Source: JBDIAG01 sp963835085 (GTDB lineage Bacteria; Actinomycetota; Actinomycetes; Actinomycetales; CAWJMD01). Taken from it: 64,000 bases of DNA. The notes beneath the pieces were generated by a model. That model worked only from the letters and a program-made list of their open reading frames with translations. It was not told where the DNA came from and made no database searches. Of this stretch, positions 52,498 to 60,741 are shown one piece after another. Numbering within the stretch: the first letter of the stretch is position 1; every line of letters starts with the position of its first letter. Location: positions 248,001-312,000 of the forward strand of contig CAWIED010000002.1 in NCBI GenBank assembly GCA_963835085.1, read 5' to 3'. The position numbers and the translations under genes were made by a program.

Positions 52498-53556
52498 ATG
52501 TCCAAGGTCCGTATTGCCGTCGCCGGCGCCGGTTTGATCGGCCAGCGTCACGCCGAGGAGATCGCCAAGTCTGACGTGGCCGTGCTGGCGTCGTTCGTCG
52601 ACCCCTTCGCGGCTGCCCAGGAGGTGGCTGACCAATATGGCGTGCCCCGCTACGACTCGCTGGCAGAGCTGTTCGCGACCGATCGGCCAGACGGCGTCAT
52701 CCTCGCCACGCCCAACCAGCTGCACGTCGAGGGCGGCCTGGAGTGCATCGCCGCCGGCATGCCGGTGATCGTGGAGAAGCCGCTCGGCGACAGCGCCGAA
52801 GGTGCCCGTCGGCTGGTGGAGGCCGCGGCCGAGGCAGGGGTGCCGCTGCTCACCGGACACCACCGCAACTACTCCGCCGTCATGGCCAAGGCCCGCGAGC
52901 TCGTCTCCTCCGGCGTGCTGGGACGGCTGGTGGGCGTCGTGGGGCAAGCCACCTTCTACAAGCCTGACGACTACTACGACGTCGGTGGCGGCTGGCGCCG
53001 CAAGCCAGGCGGCGGCCCGATTTTGCTAAACCTCACCCACGAGGTGAACAACCTGATGGCGTTGTGCGGCGACATCGTGTCGGTGCAGGCCACCACGTCG
53101 AACGCCACCCGCGGCTTCGAGGTCGAAGACACCGCGGCCATCGTCCTGGAGTTCGCGAGCGGGGCGCTCGGCACCTTCATGCTCTCCGACACTGCCGCCA
53201 GCCCGCGCTCGTGGGAGCAGACCTCGGGCGAGAACAAGTCCTACGCCAGCTACCCCGATGAGGACTGTTACCACCTGTTCGGCACCAAGGGGTCGCTGTC
53301 GATTCCGACGATGCGGCTGAAGACCTACCCCGGCAAGCAGTCCTGGTGGAGCCCGACCGACGACGCCACGATCGAGCTCACGGTGGAAGACCCGCTGGCC
53401 AATCAGGTGGTGCACTTCGCCGCGGTGATCAAGGGCGAGGCAACCCCCATCTGCTCGGGTCAGGATGGCTTGAACACCCTGCTGGTGTGTGACGCGGTGG
53501 TAAAGGCGGCGAGCACGGGCGAACGCGTTGAAACGGGCGTGCTGCCCCGCACCTGA
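52498..53556 (+). CDS. Gfo/Idh/MocA-family oxidoreductase
   Basis: 352 aa. N-terminal Rossmann motif VRIAVAGAGLIGQRHAEEIA, LATPNQLHVEGGLECIAAGM, and the family signature VIVEKPLGDSAEGARRL with catalytic Lys. The substrate domain has GHHRNYSAVMAKAREL and NLTHEVNNLMALCGDI (His as acid/base). NAD(P)-dependent oxidation of a cyclitol or sugar is likely. ATG 52498 has AGGAGGAG in front. It is 73 bp after pabC without an obvious functional link. Confidence 0.88.
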   Translation: MSKVRIAVAGAGLIGQRHAEEIAKSDVAVLASFVDPFAAAQEVADQYGVPRYDSLAELFATDRPDGVILATPNQLHVEGGLECIAAGMPVIVEKPLGDSAEGARRLVEAAAEAGVPLLTGHHRNYSAVMAKARELVSSGVLGRLVGVVGQATFYKPDDYYDVGGGWRRKPGGGPILLNLTHEVNNLMALCGDIVSVQATTSNATRGFEVEDTAAIVLEFASGALGTFMLSDTAASPRSWEQTSGENKSYASYPDEDCYHLFGTKGSLSIPTMRLKTYPGKQSWWSPTDDATIELTVEDPLANQVVHFAAVIKGEATPICSGQDGLNTLLVCDAVVKAASTGERVETGVLPRT

Positions 53557-53902
53557 CAACCGGGACTTTAGTGTGATCTAAGTCACGCTGAATCGTCCGA
53601 CTTGCCCCGGTCGCGCCAGCTATGGAAGTTTCGCTGGCCGGAGGTCGGAATGCTCGCGCGAGCAAAGTTGCCAGCCTCTGATGGCAACGAGTCCGTTGCG
53701 AGACAAGCGATTCCGTTACAGTCCCGTAACGTTGTCGTGACCTTCGGCCCGCTGTTCTGGGGCCGCGCAACAACCTGAAAACGACTGCATGACAAAGGTG
53801 TGTCGCAAACGCAGGCATTTGGCAGGCGCTGCTAGCCGCCCTAGTGTTTCAGTCGCTCGGCCATCCGGCCGGGTGTGAAACGCACAGAACTGCCGCGCCC
53901 GC

Positions 53903-54069
53903 AGCGCCGAGCCTCACCATTCGCGGGCGTCTCGTCCGGACCGTCCGGAGGCATGGTGAGGACGGAGAACCCAATGGTCGGGCCTTTACGCCCCGATCTG
54001 GGGTGAAGCCGCCCGATGGGCGGCCGGGCACCTGACAGCCCGAACCCGTCAGCTAACTCCGCAGGCGCC
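53903..54069 (+). promoter_or_regulatory. cyclic di-AMP (ydaO/yuaA) riboswitch
   Basis: The leader of the Rpf-like gene shows the ydaO consensus blocks in order: GGACGGAGAACCCA, GGGGTGAAGCCG and CCGTCAGCTAACTCCGCAGG. GCGCC (53904) pairs with GGCGC (54064) as the closing stem. In actinobacteria this class commonly precedes rpf and NlpC/P60 cell-wall genes and turns them off when c-di-AMP is high. The rest of the 530-bp spacer 53557-54093 shows no gene. Confidence 0.9.
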
Positions 54070-54093
54070 AGTCAGGAAAGGGTTCTTTCTTCC

Positions 54094-54696
54094 ATGTCTT
54101 CACGCCTCACTGTCGCACGCCGTTCACTGCGTACCCGCCTCGCCGGCGTGGCTGTCGCCGGACTCGCCGTGATCGGCGCCGGCCTTGCAACCGCTCCTTC
54201 CGCTTCGGCCGCCAGCGTCTGGGACTCCGTCGCCCAGTGTGAGAGCGGCGGCAACTGGTCCATCGCCACCGGCAACGGCTACTACGGCGGCCTTCAGTTC
54301 TCCGCGGGCACCTGGCGTGCCTACGGCGGCGGCGCCTACGCGGCAACCGCCAACAAGGCCTCGCGCGCTCAGCAGATCGCCATTGCGCAGAAGGTGCTCG
54401 CCGGGCAGGGCCCGGGCGCCTGGCCCGCCTGTGGGCGCAAGGCCGGTCTCACCCGGGCCAACGGTGGGGCGGCCGTCGCTGCTCCCGCCCCTGCTGCCAA
54501 GGCTCCCGCTGCCAAGGCCCCCGCTGCCAAGGCTCCTGCTGGCGCGGCCGGTACGTACACCGTTAAGCGCGGCGACACGCTGTCCCACATCGCCAGCAGG
54601 TACCACGTGGCCGGCGGCTACCGGGCCCTGGCCGCCCACAACGGCATCAGCAACCCGAACGCCATCTCGGTGGGTCAGGTGCTGCGGCTCAGCTGA
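54094..54696 (+). CDS. resuscitation-promoting factor-like lysin with LysM domain
   Basis: 200 aa, secreted. Signal peptide LRTRLAGVAVAGLAVIGAG to SASAA. The transglycosylase-like Rpf domain (about 40-115) reads SVWDSVAQCESGGNWSIATG, with catalytic Glu, and YYGGLQFSAGTWRAYGGG. A linker with three AAKAP repeats follows, then a LysM domain TYTVKRGDTLSHIASRYHV to VGQVLRLS. It cleaves peptidoglycan during growth and resuscitation. ATG 54094 follows AGGAAAGGG. Expression is probably controlled by the c-di-AMP riboswitch just upstream. Confidence 0.95.
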   Translation: MSSRLTVARRSLRTRLAGVAVAGLAVIGAGLATAPSASAASVWDSVAQCESGGNWSIATGNGYYGGLQFSAGTWRAYGGGAYAATANKASRAQQIAIAQKVLAGQGPGAWPACGRKAGLTRANGGAAVAAPAPAAKAPAAKAPAAKAPAGAAGTYTVKRGDTLSHIASRYHVAGGYRALAAHNGISNPNAISVGQVLRLS

Positions 54697-54712
54697 GCCT
54701 GATCAGACCCGA

Positions 54713-54748
54713 GACAGGGCCGGACGCGAGATCGCGTCCGGCCCTGTC
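54713..54748 (+). terminator. terminator after the Rpf-like gene
   Basis: A perfect 16-bp stem (GACAGGGCCGGACGCG with its complement 54733-54748) around AGAT, 16 bp after the stop. The T-run behind it is poor (TGTCTG), but the stem is very strong. It lies before the convergent ABC ATPase gene. Confidence 0.85.
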
Positions 54749-54787
54749 TGTCTGCAGGACTATGCCCGCCGGGACTTCCCAAGCCCG

Positions 54788-55861
54788 CTAAACCGCCACC
54801 GCCAGCGCCGGATCGCCCACCGGGCGCAGCCGGACACGGTCACCCGGGGCGAACCGGGAGACCGCCGAGGAGGGCACCTGCACGACGACGTCCTGGCCGT
54901 CGAGCGTGCGGGTGATCACCCGCCCGTGTGAGCCGAGGAAGCTGGCGCTGACCACCTCGGCATTGCCCGGGTCAGCAGGTTCCACGGTGATGGCCTCCGG
55001 TCGCACCAAAACTTCAACGACACCGTCGGTGGCCGAGCCGGCCAGCAGCGGCACCGGCACGTCGAGCACGGTCGCAGCTCCCTGCGACGCGTTGCCGCGC
55101 AACCGGTTGGTCAACCCGACGAAGTCGGCGACGAATGCCGTGGCCGGCCGCGCGTAGAGCTCTTGGGGTGCCGCCAACTGCTCCAGGTTGCCGTCGCGCA
55201 TCACCCCCACCCGGTCGGCGACGGCCAGAGCCTCTTCCTGATCGTGCGTGACGAACAGCGTGGTGGTGCCCACGTCGAGCTGGATCCGGCGGATCTCGTC
55301 GCGCAGCTGCACCCGCACCTTGGCGTCGAGGGCCGACAGCGGCTCGTCCAACAGCAGCACCGCAGGACGGATGGCCAGCGCGCGAGCCAGCGCCACGCGC
55401 TGCTGCTGGCCACCGGACATCTGGTGGGCAAACCGGTCTGCCTGCGCCGACAGGCCCACGAGATCGAGCATGTCGCCGGCCCGCTGCCGTCGCTCCGCCG
55501 AGGCCACCTTGCGCAGCTGAAGCCCGAACTCCACGTTCTGCCGGGCCGTCATGTGTGGAAAGAGCGAGTACGCCTGAAACACCATGCCCATGCCGCGCTT
55601 GTTCGTCGGCACCAGGGTGAGGTCTTTGCCGCCGACCTCGATCGTGCCCGAATCGGCATCCTCCAGCCCGGCCAGGCAGCGCAGCGCAGTGGTCTTGCCG
55701 CAGCCGGACGGCCCGAGCAGGGCCACGAGCTCACCCGGCTTCAGGTGCAGCGTCAGCCCGGCGAGCGCCCGGACGGGACCGTAGGTGCGCACCAGATCGG
55801 TCAGCTCCACGCTGAGACCCTGTGCCGTGGGTGCCTCGCGGGATGCAGCAGTGCTACTCAT
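54788..55861 (-). CDS. ABC importer ATPase (PotA/FbpC type, with TOBE domain)
   Basis: 357 aa. Walker A LLGPSGCGKTTALRC, Q-loop GMVFQAYSLFPHMT, signature MSGGQQQRVALARALA, Walker B VLLLDEPLSALDAKV and H-loop LFVTHDQEEALAVAD. The C-terminal TOBE part (about 240-357) reads VEVLVRPEAITVEP. The family serves polyamine, iron(III), sulfate or phosphonate importers. Its ATG overlaps the stop of the permease gene before it (ATGA). Last gene of the four-gene importer operon. Confidence 0.93.
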   Translation of the reverse strand: MSSTAASREAPTAQGLSVELTDLVRTYGPVRALAGLTLHLKPGELVALLGPSGCGKTTALRCLAGLEDADSGTIEVGGKDLTLVPTNKRGMGMVFQAYSLFPHMTARQNVEFGLQLRKVASAERRQRAGDMLDLVGLSAQADRFAHQMSGGQQQRVALARALAIRPAVLLLDEPLSALDAKVRVQLRDEIRRIQLDVGTTTLFVTHDQEEALAVADRVGVMRDGNLEQLAAPQELYARPATAFVADFVGLTNRLRGNASQGAATVLDVPVPLLAGSATDGVVEVLVRPEAITVEPADPGNAEVVSASFLGSHGRVITRTLDGQDVVVQVPSSAVSRFAPGDRVRLRPVGDPALAVAV

Positions 55862-56748
55862 TCAGGACTCCTTGACGTGGCGCTGGAGGTGGCCGACTGC
55901 TTGCCAGAACCGCCTGAGCCTGCCCGGCTGCGCAACCGGGCGAACAGACCGCCGCCGCCGGCGTTGCCGACGAACGACATGGCGAACAAAATGGCGAACG
56001 CGAAGACCAGCGACGTCAGCCCGACGGCGACGGAGATCTGCCCGCTCGCCTGGGCGAGCTGGAACATTGCCACCTGCAGGTTGACGCGGTTGAACAGGTT
56101 GGCGATCGTGAACTCGCCGAGCACGAGCGCCACGGACAGGAAGGACGCCGACAGCACGGCGGTACGCAGGTTGGGCAGGATGATGCGCCACATCACGGTG
56201 AACCACCCCGCGCCGAGCGAACGGGCGGCCTCCGACAGCGTCTTGACGTCGGTGGCGCGCAGCCCGGCGTCGATGGAGCGGTAGGCATACGGCAGCACGA
56301 GGATGACGTAGGCGAACGACAGCCAGACCGCCGATTCACCGAGCAGATAGGTCACCCAGGCATAGATCGGGGTGAGCCCCACGACGAGCACGATGGCGGG
56401 GATCGTCAGCGGCAGCAGACAGATGAACTCCACCGTGCGGCTCAGCTTCGGCAGCCGTAGCCGCACCCAGGTCATCGTCGGCACGAGCAGCACCAGCATG
56501 ACGACGACCGTCAGCACCGCCATCCAGATCGAGGTGACGATGCCCTGCGCGAGAACCGGGTACTGCTGGTTGAGGGCGCTGACGTTGAACAACGTGGCCC
56601 AGGTCTGCATCGTCCGGCCGCCGTCGGGCAGGTGGGTGGTGGCCTCGAGCATCCCGATCAGGGGTGCTGCGAAGAACACCATCACCAGGCCGATCACGAT
56701 CCAGCGCAGCGCCGCCTGTTTGCGCCGAAAGCGCGCCCGCGTCTTCAC
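55858..56748 (-). CDS. ABC importer permease 2
   Basis: 296 aa, six helices, with the BPD_transp_1 EAA-like loop EAARSLGAGWFTVMWRIILP (expected EAAxxLGAxxxxxFxxIxLP). A GTG start (56748) overlaps the TGA of permease 1 (GTGA); the longer open frame upstream is a shadow of that gene. A Ser/Gly-rich tail (SRAGSGGSGKQSATSSATS) extends into the cytosol. It forms the membrane channel with permease 1. Confidence 0.93.
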   Translation of the reverse strand: MKTRARFRRKQAALRWIVIGLVMVFFAAPLIGMLEATTHLPDGGRTMQTWATLFNVSALNQQYPVLAQGIVTSIWMAVLTVVVMLVLLVPTMTWVRLRLPKLSRTVEFICLLPLTIPAIVLVVGLTPIYAWVTYLLGESAVWLSFAYVILVLPYAYRSIDAGLRATDVKTLSEAARSLGAGWFTVMWRIILPNLRTAVLSASFLSVALVLGEFTIANLFNRVNLQVAMFQLAQASGQISVAVGLTSLVFAFAILFAMSFVGNAGGGGLFARLRSRAGSGGSGKQSATSSATSRSPE

Positions 56749-57626
56749 CGGGTACCCAGCCAGACCGAGGCGCGGCGGTCGATCACCGCGTAGATGACCA
56801 TCACGACCGCCACCACGACGACCATGGCCAGGGCCATCGCATTGCCGATGTGGGCCTGGCCGAGGATGACCTCGGAGGAGAAGGTGCCGCCGATCTGCAG
56901 CGGCACGAGCGGTGAGGCCTGGGTGATCAGGGCCGCCGCCGTGGCGTAGGCGCTGAACGCATTGGTGAACAGCAGCAGCAGCGCGCCGATGAACGACGGC
57001 ATGAGGATCGGGATGCCGACCCGGCGCCAGTAGGTGAACGTGGAGCCGCCCAGGGTCTCGGTGGCCTCGCGCCACTGCGGCCGCAGGCCCTCCACGGCGG
57101 GCAGGAAGACGATGAGCATGAGCGGGATCTGGAAGTACAGGTAGACGAGCATGAGGCCCTGGTTCCACTCGTACAGCCACAGGGCGCTGTTGGTGTTGAC
57201 CCCGGCCTTGACCAGCCACACGTTGAGGTAGCCGGTCATGCCGAACGAGGCCATGAACGCGAACGCCAGGGCCACGCCGCCGAACTGGGCCAGCACCCCG
57301 CACAGCGAGGTGACGAACCGCTTGAGCACGCCGTCAGGCCTGGCGGTGGACACCGCGTACGCCAGCACGGCACCGACCACCGCGCCAACCACCGACGTCA
57401 CGGCCGACAGGATGAGCGAGTGCTGCAAGGCACTGAGAAACGCGGGCTGGGTCAGTGCGCTGAGGTTGGCCAGCGTCGGACGGTTGTTGCCGTCGAGGAA
57501 GGCGCCGATGACCACCACCACGGTCGGGATGAGCAGAAAGACCGTGGTGTAGACGAAGAACGGGACGACCCCGGCAAGGGCGCCTACCTGGCGCCTGGAC
57601 GCCCTTGCCGGAGTGGTGGTTGACAC
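56745..57626 (-). CDS. ABC importer permease 1
   Basis: 293 aa, six helices. The EAA loop reads EATETLGGSTFTYWRRVGIP. It is in the PotB/spermidine-type permease group. GTG 57626 begins VSTTTPARASRRQ before the first helix. It follows the binding-protein gene by 35 bp and overlaps the next permease by 4 bp. Confidence 0.93.
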   Translation of the reverse strand: MSTTTPARASRRQVGALAGVVPFFVYTTVFLLIPTVVVVIGAFLDGNNRPTLANLSALTQPAFLSALQHSLILSAVTSVVGAVVGAVLAYAVSTARPDGVLKRFVTSLCGVLAQFGGVALAFAFMASFGMTGYLNVWLVKAGVNTNSALWLYEWNQGLMLVYLYFQIPLMLIVFLPAVEGLRPQWREATETLGGSTFTYWRRVGIPILMPSFIGALLLLFTNAFSAYATAAALITQASPLVPLQIGGTFSSEVILGQAHIGNAMALAMVVVVAVVMVIYAVIDRRASVWLGTR

Positions 57627-57661
57627 TGAAACCCGGGCTGACTGGGTCGGCTAGCCGCTGG

Positions 57662-58807
57662 CTAGCTGACCGCGTTGGCCCAGTTGGCGGCCAGGTAGGA
57701 CTTCGCCTTGGCGTTCTCGTCTTCCGTGGGGATGACGGGCTTGCCGGTGATAGCGGGCAGGAGGTCGGCGTACTGCTTGTCTGCCGTGCCGGCCTTCGTC
57801 ATCGCTTCGAGCCGCACCGGACGCGCTCCGCCCTTGAGCCACAGGTTCTGGCCCGCGTCGGAGTAAAGGAACTCCTCCCAAAGCCGTGCGGCGGCCGGAT
57901 GCGGGGCGTCAGCGTTGACGGCCTGCACGTAGTAGCCACCGAGGGTGGCGTTGGAGGGGACGTAGACCTTCCAGTCGATCTTGCCCTTGAGCTTGGCGGC
58001 CTGGGAGGCGTTCAGGTAGTCCCAGTCGAAGACGACAGGGGTCTGGCCCGATTCGATCGTGGCCGGCGTGGGGTCGACCGGCAGGAAGTTGCCGGCTGCC
58101 TTCAGTCGCTTGAAGAACTCGACGCCCTTGCTCACGTCGGCGGCCGTGCCGCCCTCGGCCAGCGAGACCATCTGCACACCGGCGAAGGCCGAGCCGGCCT
58201 TGGTGGGGTCTCCGTTCAGGGCGACTTTGCCCTTGAACTCAGGCTTGAGCAGGTCGTCCACGGAGTTGACGGCCGGCACCTTGGAGGCGTCGTAGCCGAT
58301 GCTCATGTAGCCGCCGTAGTCGTTGACCCAGGTGCCGTTCGCGTCCTTGAGGTTGGCGGGGATGTCGGCGAACGTCGCGACCTTGTAGGGCGCGAACATC
58401 TTGGTGTTCGCAGCCGCCACAGTCGAGCCGAGGTCGAACACGTCGGGAGCGCCCGACTGGCCCTTGAGCCGGGTGGCCGCGGTGATCTCGTCGGCGCTGG
58501 AGGCGTCGGGCTGGGAGGAGGTGACCTTGATCTTGGGGTATTTGGCCTGGAAGGCGCTGATGATCTCGCCGTAGTTTGCCCAGTCGGGCGGCAGGGCGAT
58601 GACGTTGAGCGTGCCCTCCTTCTCGGCGGCGGCGACGAGCTTGTCCATGCCGCCGAAGGCCTCTGCCGACGTGGCGGTCTTGGCGTCGCCACCTGAGGAG
58701 CTGGCCGACGACGAACTGCTCGAGGGCGGGGAGCACGCGGCGGCTGCCAGGGCGGTGGCGGTGATGAGCGCGACGCCTGCGGCGCGCCTTGCGAGGGTAG
58801 ACCTCAC
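57662..58807 (-). CDS. ABC importer substrate-binding lipoprotein
   Basis: 381 aa. Lipobox ALAAAACSPP near residue 23 with a Ser-rich linker after the Cys. The body is a type-2 periplasmic binding fold of the spermidine/putrescine/iron(III) class: GTLNVIALPPDWANYGEIIS, PDVFDLGSTVAAAN, YGGYMSIGYDASKVPAVNSV, VDPTPATIESGQTPVVFDW and HPAAARLWEEFLYSDAGQNL. GTG 58807 has AGGAGG four bases upstream. First gene of the importer operon. The ligand could be a polyamine, iron(III) or phosphonate; sequence alone does not decide. Confidence 0.92.
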   Translation of the reverse strand: MRSTLARRAAGVALITATALAAAACSPPSSSSSSASSSGGDAKTATSAEAFGGMDKLVAAAEKEGTLNVIALPPDWANYGEIISAFQAKYPKIKVTSSQPDASSADEITAATRLKGQSGAPDVFDLGSTVAAANTKMFAPYKVATFADIPANLKDANGTWVNDYGGYMSIGYDASKVPAVNSVDDLLKPEFKGKVALNGDPTKAGSAFAGVQMVSLAEGGTAADVSKGVEFFKRLKAAGNFLPVDPTPATIESGQTPVVFDWDYLNASQAAKLKGKIDWKVYVPSNATLGGYYVQAVNADAPHPAAARLWEEFLYSDAGQNLWLKGGARPVRLEAMTKAGTADKQYADLLPAITGKPVIPTEDENAKAKSYLAANWANAVS

Positions 58808-59093
58808 GGGACCTCCTGTTGCTGGCGACGAATGGCTCGCCGCGTGACCAAAATCCCCGGGTGGGGCTGGCTGCATGCTAGATCGCCGTTCGGCACTTGG
58901 CGACAGTTACGTGACACCTGTGCAAATCGTTGTCAAGTGTTTGCCTGAGCGACGCTCTCGCCGCCCGTTCCGTGCTTTTCGTGGCCATCTCGTGGTCGGG
59001 GCCTGATTTTGTCCGCCAGGCTCTTTTCTAGGTTGCTGGTCTTCTGGCTCGGGCTGGTCTACCGGGGCCGGCTCCGGATGGGGGGCGAAGCGA

Positions 59094-59888
59094 TCAGGAT
59101 GCGAGCCGGGCTTCGAGGATCTGCGCCACGCCGTCGTCCGCACAGGCCGGAGCCACGAGGTCAGCCGCGCGCAGCGCCGCGGGGTGCCCGTCGGCCATCG
59201 CCACGCCCTCGCCCGCCCACCGCAGCATGGGGATGTCGTTGGGCTGGTCGCCGAAGGCGATCACGTCGGCGGCGGCGAAGCCCAGCCGCTCCACCAGGTA
59301 CGCCAGGGTCACCGCCTTGCTCACCCCGGACGGCCCCAACTCGAGCAGGTTGTCCGCGGCATTGGAGTGGGTGGCCTCGACCAGTTCCCCCACCTGCGAC
59401 CGGGCGATCCGGAGCAGATCGTCTCCCCGTCCGCCGGCCCGGATCAGTACCTTGATCACGCTGTCACCGGCCCGTTCGAGCAGCTCGGGCAGAGTGGCCC
59501 GAAGCCGGTGGTCGTCGTCGTTGTGCACCGCCCGGTAGCCGGGCTCGCGCAGGTAGCCGGTGGTGGTCTCCAGGGCCACGCTCACCTCGGGCAGGTGCTG
59601 GCGCAGCGTGTCGACGGTGCGCAGCACGACGTCGGTCGGGATCGTCCACGACTGGTGGAGTTCGTGGGTGGCGCAGTCGTAGACGGCCGCGCCGTTGGCG
59701 CAGATGGCCAGGCCGCGGATGCCGGTGGCGGTGATGGCGTCGGGCAGCCACCGGGGTGGACGTCCCGTCACGATCGCCACAGGAATGCCCGCTCGCTCGC
59801 ACGCGCGCAGCGCCTCGACCGTACGGGCGCTCACCGTGAGGTCGGGCCGCACGATGGTGCCGTCGAGATCGGTCGCGACGAACTGCAC
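59094..59888 (-). CDS. HAD-superfamily (Cof-type) phosphatase
   Basis: 264 aa. Motif I VATDLDGTIVRPDLTVS, motif II IVTGRPPRWL, Lys in SGVSKAVTLAYLVERLG and motif IV IAFGDQPNDIPMLRWAG. A GTG start (59888) precedes QFVATDLDG. Likely hydrolyses sugar phosphates or similar. A second Cof-type paralogue lies at 32054-32869. Confidence 0.9.
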   Translation of the reverse strand: MQFVATDLDGTIVRPDLTVSARTVEALRACERAGIPVAIVTGRPPRWLPDAITATGIRGLAICANGAAVYDCATHELHQSWTIPTDVVLRTVDTLRQHLPEVSVALETTTGYLREPGYRAVHNDDDHRLRATLPELLERAGDSVIKVLIRAGGRGDDLLRIARSQVGELVEATHSNAADNLLELGPSGVSKAVTLAYLVERLGFAAADVIAFGDQPNDIPMLRWAGEGVAMADGHPAALRAADLVAPACADDGVAQILEARLAS

Positions 59889-59916
59889 AGGTCAATCCTC
59901 ACACGCTGGGTCCGGC

Positions 59917-59990
59917 GAGGTAGTGCCGACAGGTCCTAGAGGTAGTGACGGACAGGTCTTATAGGTACTGGCAGGTCTTATAGGTACTGG
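59917..59990 (-). repeat. tandem repeats overlapping the 3' end of bpa
   Basis: Two perfect 19-bp copies (59953-59971, 59972-59990) and one or two degenerate ones (59917-59952). On the minus strand each perfect copy reads CCAGTACCTATAAGACCTG, so the copy inside the gene encodes Q-Y-L-stop and the next repeats the same codons beyond the stop. Confidence 0.85.
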
Positions 59991-60643
59991 CCCGTCCCCT
60001 GGCCGCCTGGGTTCTCTACGTGGCCGACGGGAGCCTCCGGCGCACTTGACGGACCGCCAGGCAGGGCGCGCCGCATCTGCGCGATCTGTTGCTGGGCGGC
60101 CATCTGCTGGGCGACCAGCGCCGTCTGAATGCCGTGGAACAACCCCTCGAGCCAGCCGACGAGCTGCGCCTGCGCGATCCGCAGTTCCGCGTCGGATGGC
60201 GTCTCCCCGTCGTCGAAGGGCAGAGTGATCCGATGCAGCTCCTGCACCAGTTCCGGCGAAAGGCCCTCCTCGAGCTCGGTCAAGGAGCGTTCGTGCACCT
60301 CGGCCAGCCGGGCCCGGCCCTTGTCGTCGAGGGGCGCGCTACGCACCTCTTCCAAGAGCTGCTTGATCATGTTGCCGATCCGCATGACCTTGGCCGGCTG
60401 ACCGACCAGGTCGAGCGGGTTCGTCTCGTGGCCGCCGGACACACCCATCCCATCTCCTGAGACCACCACCATGGGCTCGCTCTCGTCGTTCGTTCCGTCG
60501 GTGTTGCCAAGTCCCGCTGATCCGGGAGAATTGCCGGGTCGCGATTCACCGAGTCGTGAGTGGGACGGCACTGACCCCGCCGGTCCGGAGTTGCCGGGAG
60601 CCGGCGTACGTCGGTTGTCGGTGCTGTCGGGCTGCTCGCTCAT
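59978..60643 (-). CDS. bpa: bacterial proteasome activator
   Basis: 221 aa. An N-terminal disordered Pro/Ser/Gly/Asn-rich stretch (to about 80) is followed by the helical DUF2587 core: PAKVMRIGNMIKQLLEEVRS, DKGRARLAEVHERSLTELEE, ELHRITLPFDDGETPSDAEL and AQLVGWLEGLFHGIQTALVA. The C-terminus is GQYL, the HbYX-type motif that opens the 20S proteasome gate. Bpa (PafE) forms an ATP-independent ring that feeds unfolded proteins to the proteasome. ATG 60643 (MSEQPD) is preferred over 60652 for its upstream AGGATGG. Its 3' end lies in a tandem repeat. Confidence 0.93.
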   Translation of the reverse strand: MSEQPDSTDNRRTPAPGNSGPAGSVPSHSRLGESRPGNSPGSAGLGNTDGTNDESEPMVVVSGDGMGVSGGHETNPLDLVGQPAKVMRIGNMIKQLLEEVRSAPLDDKGRARLAEVHERSLTELEEGLSPELVQELHRITLPFDDGETPSDAELRIAQAQLVGWLEGLFHGIQTALVAQQMAAQQQIAQMRRALPGGPSSAPEAPVGHVENPGGQGTGQYL

Positions 60644-60741
60644 GTCCACCATCCTGCCTGCCGATGTTCAGGGTTGCTGCCTGGCGTCGCAGACTATGCC
60701 AAGCGCAGGGGGGCCATGCGCGGTGACGACATAGAGAGGAG

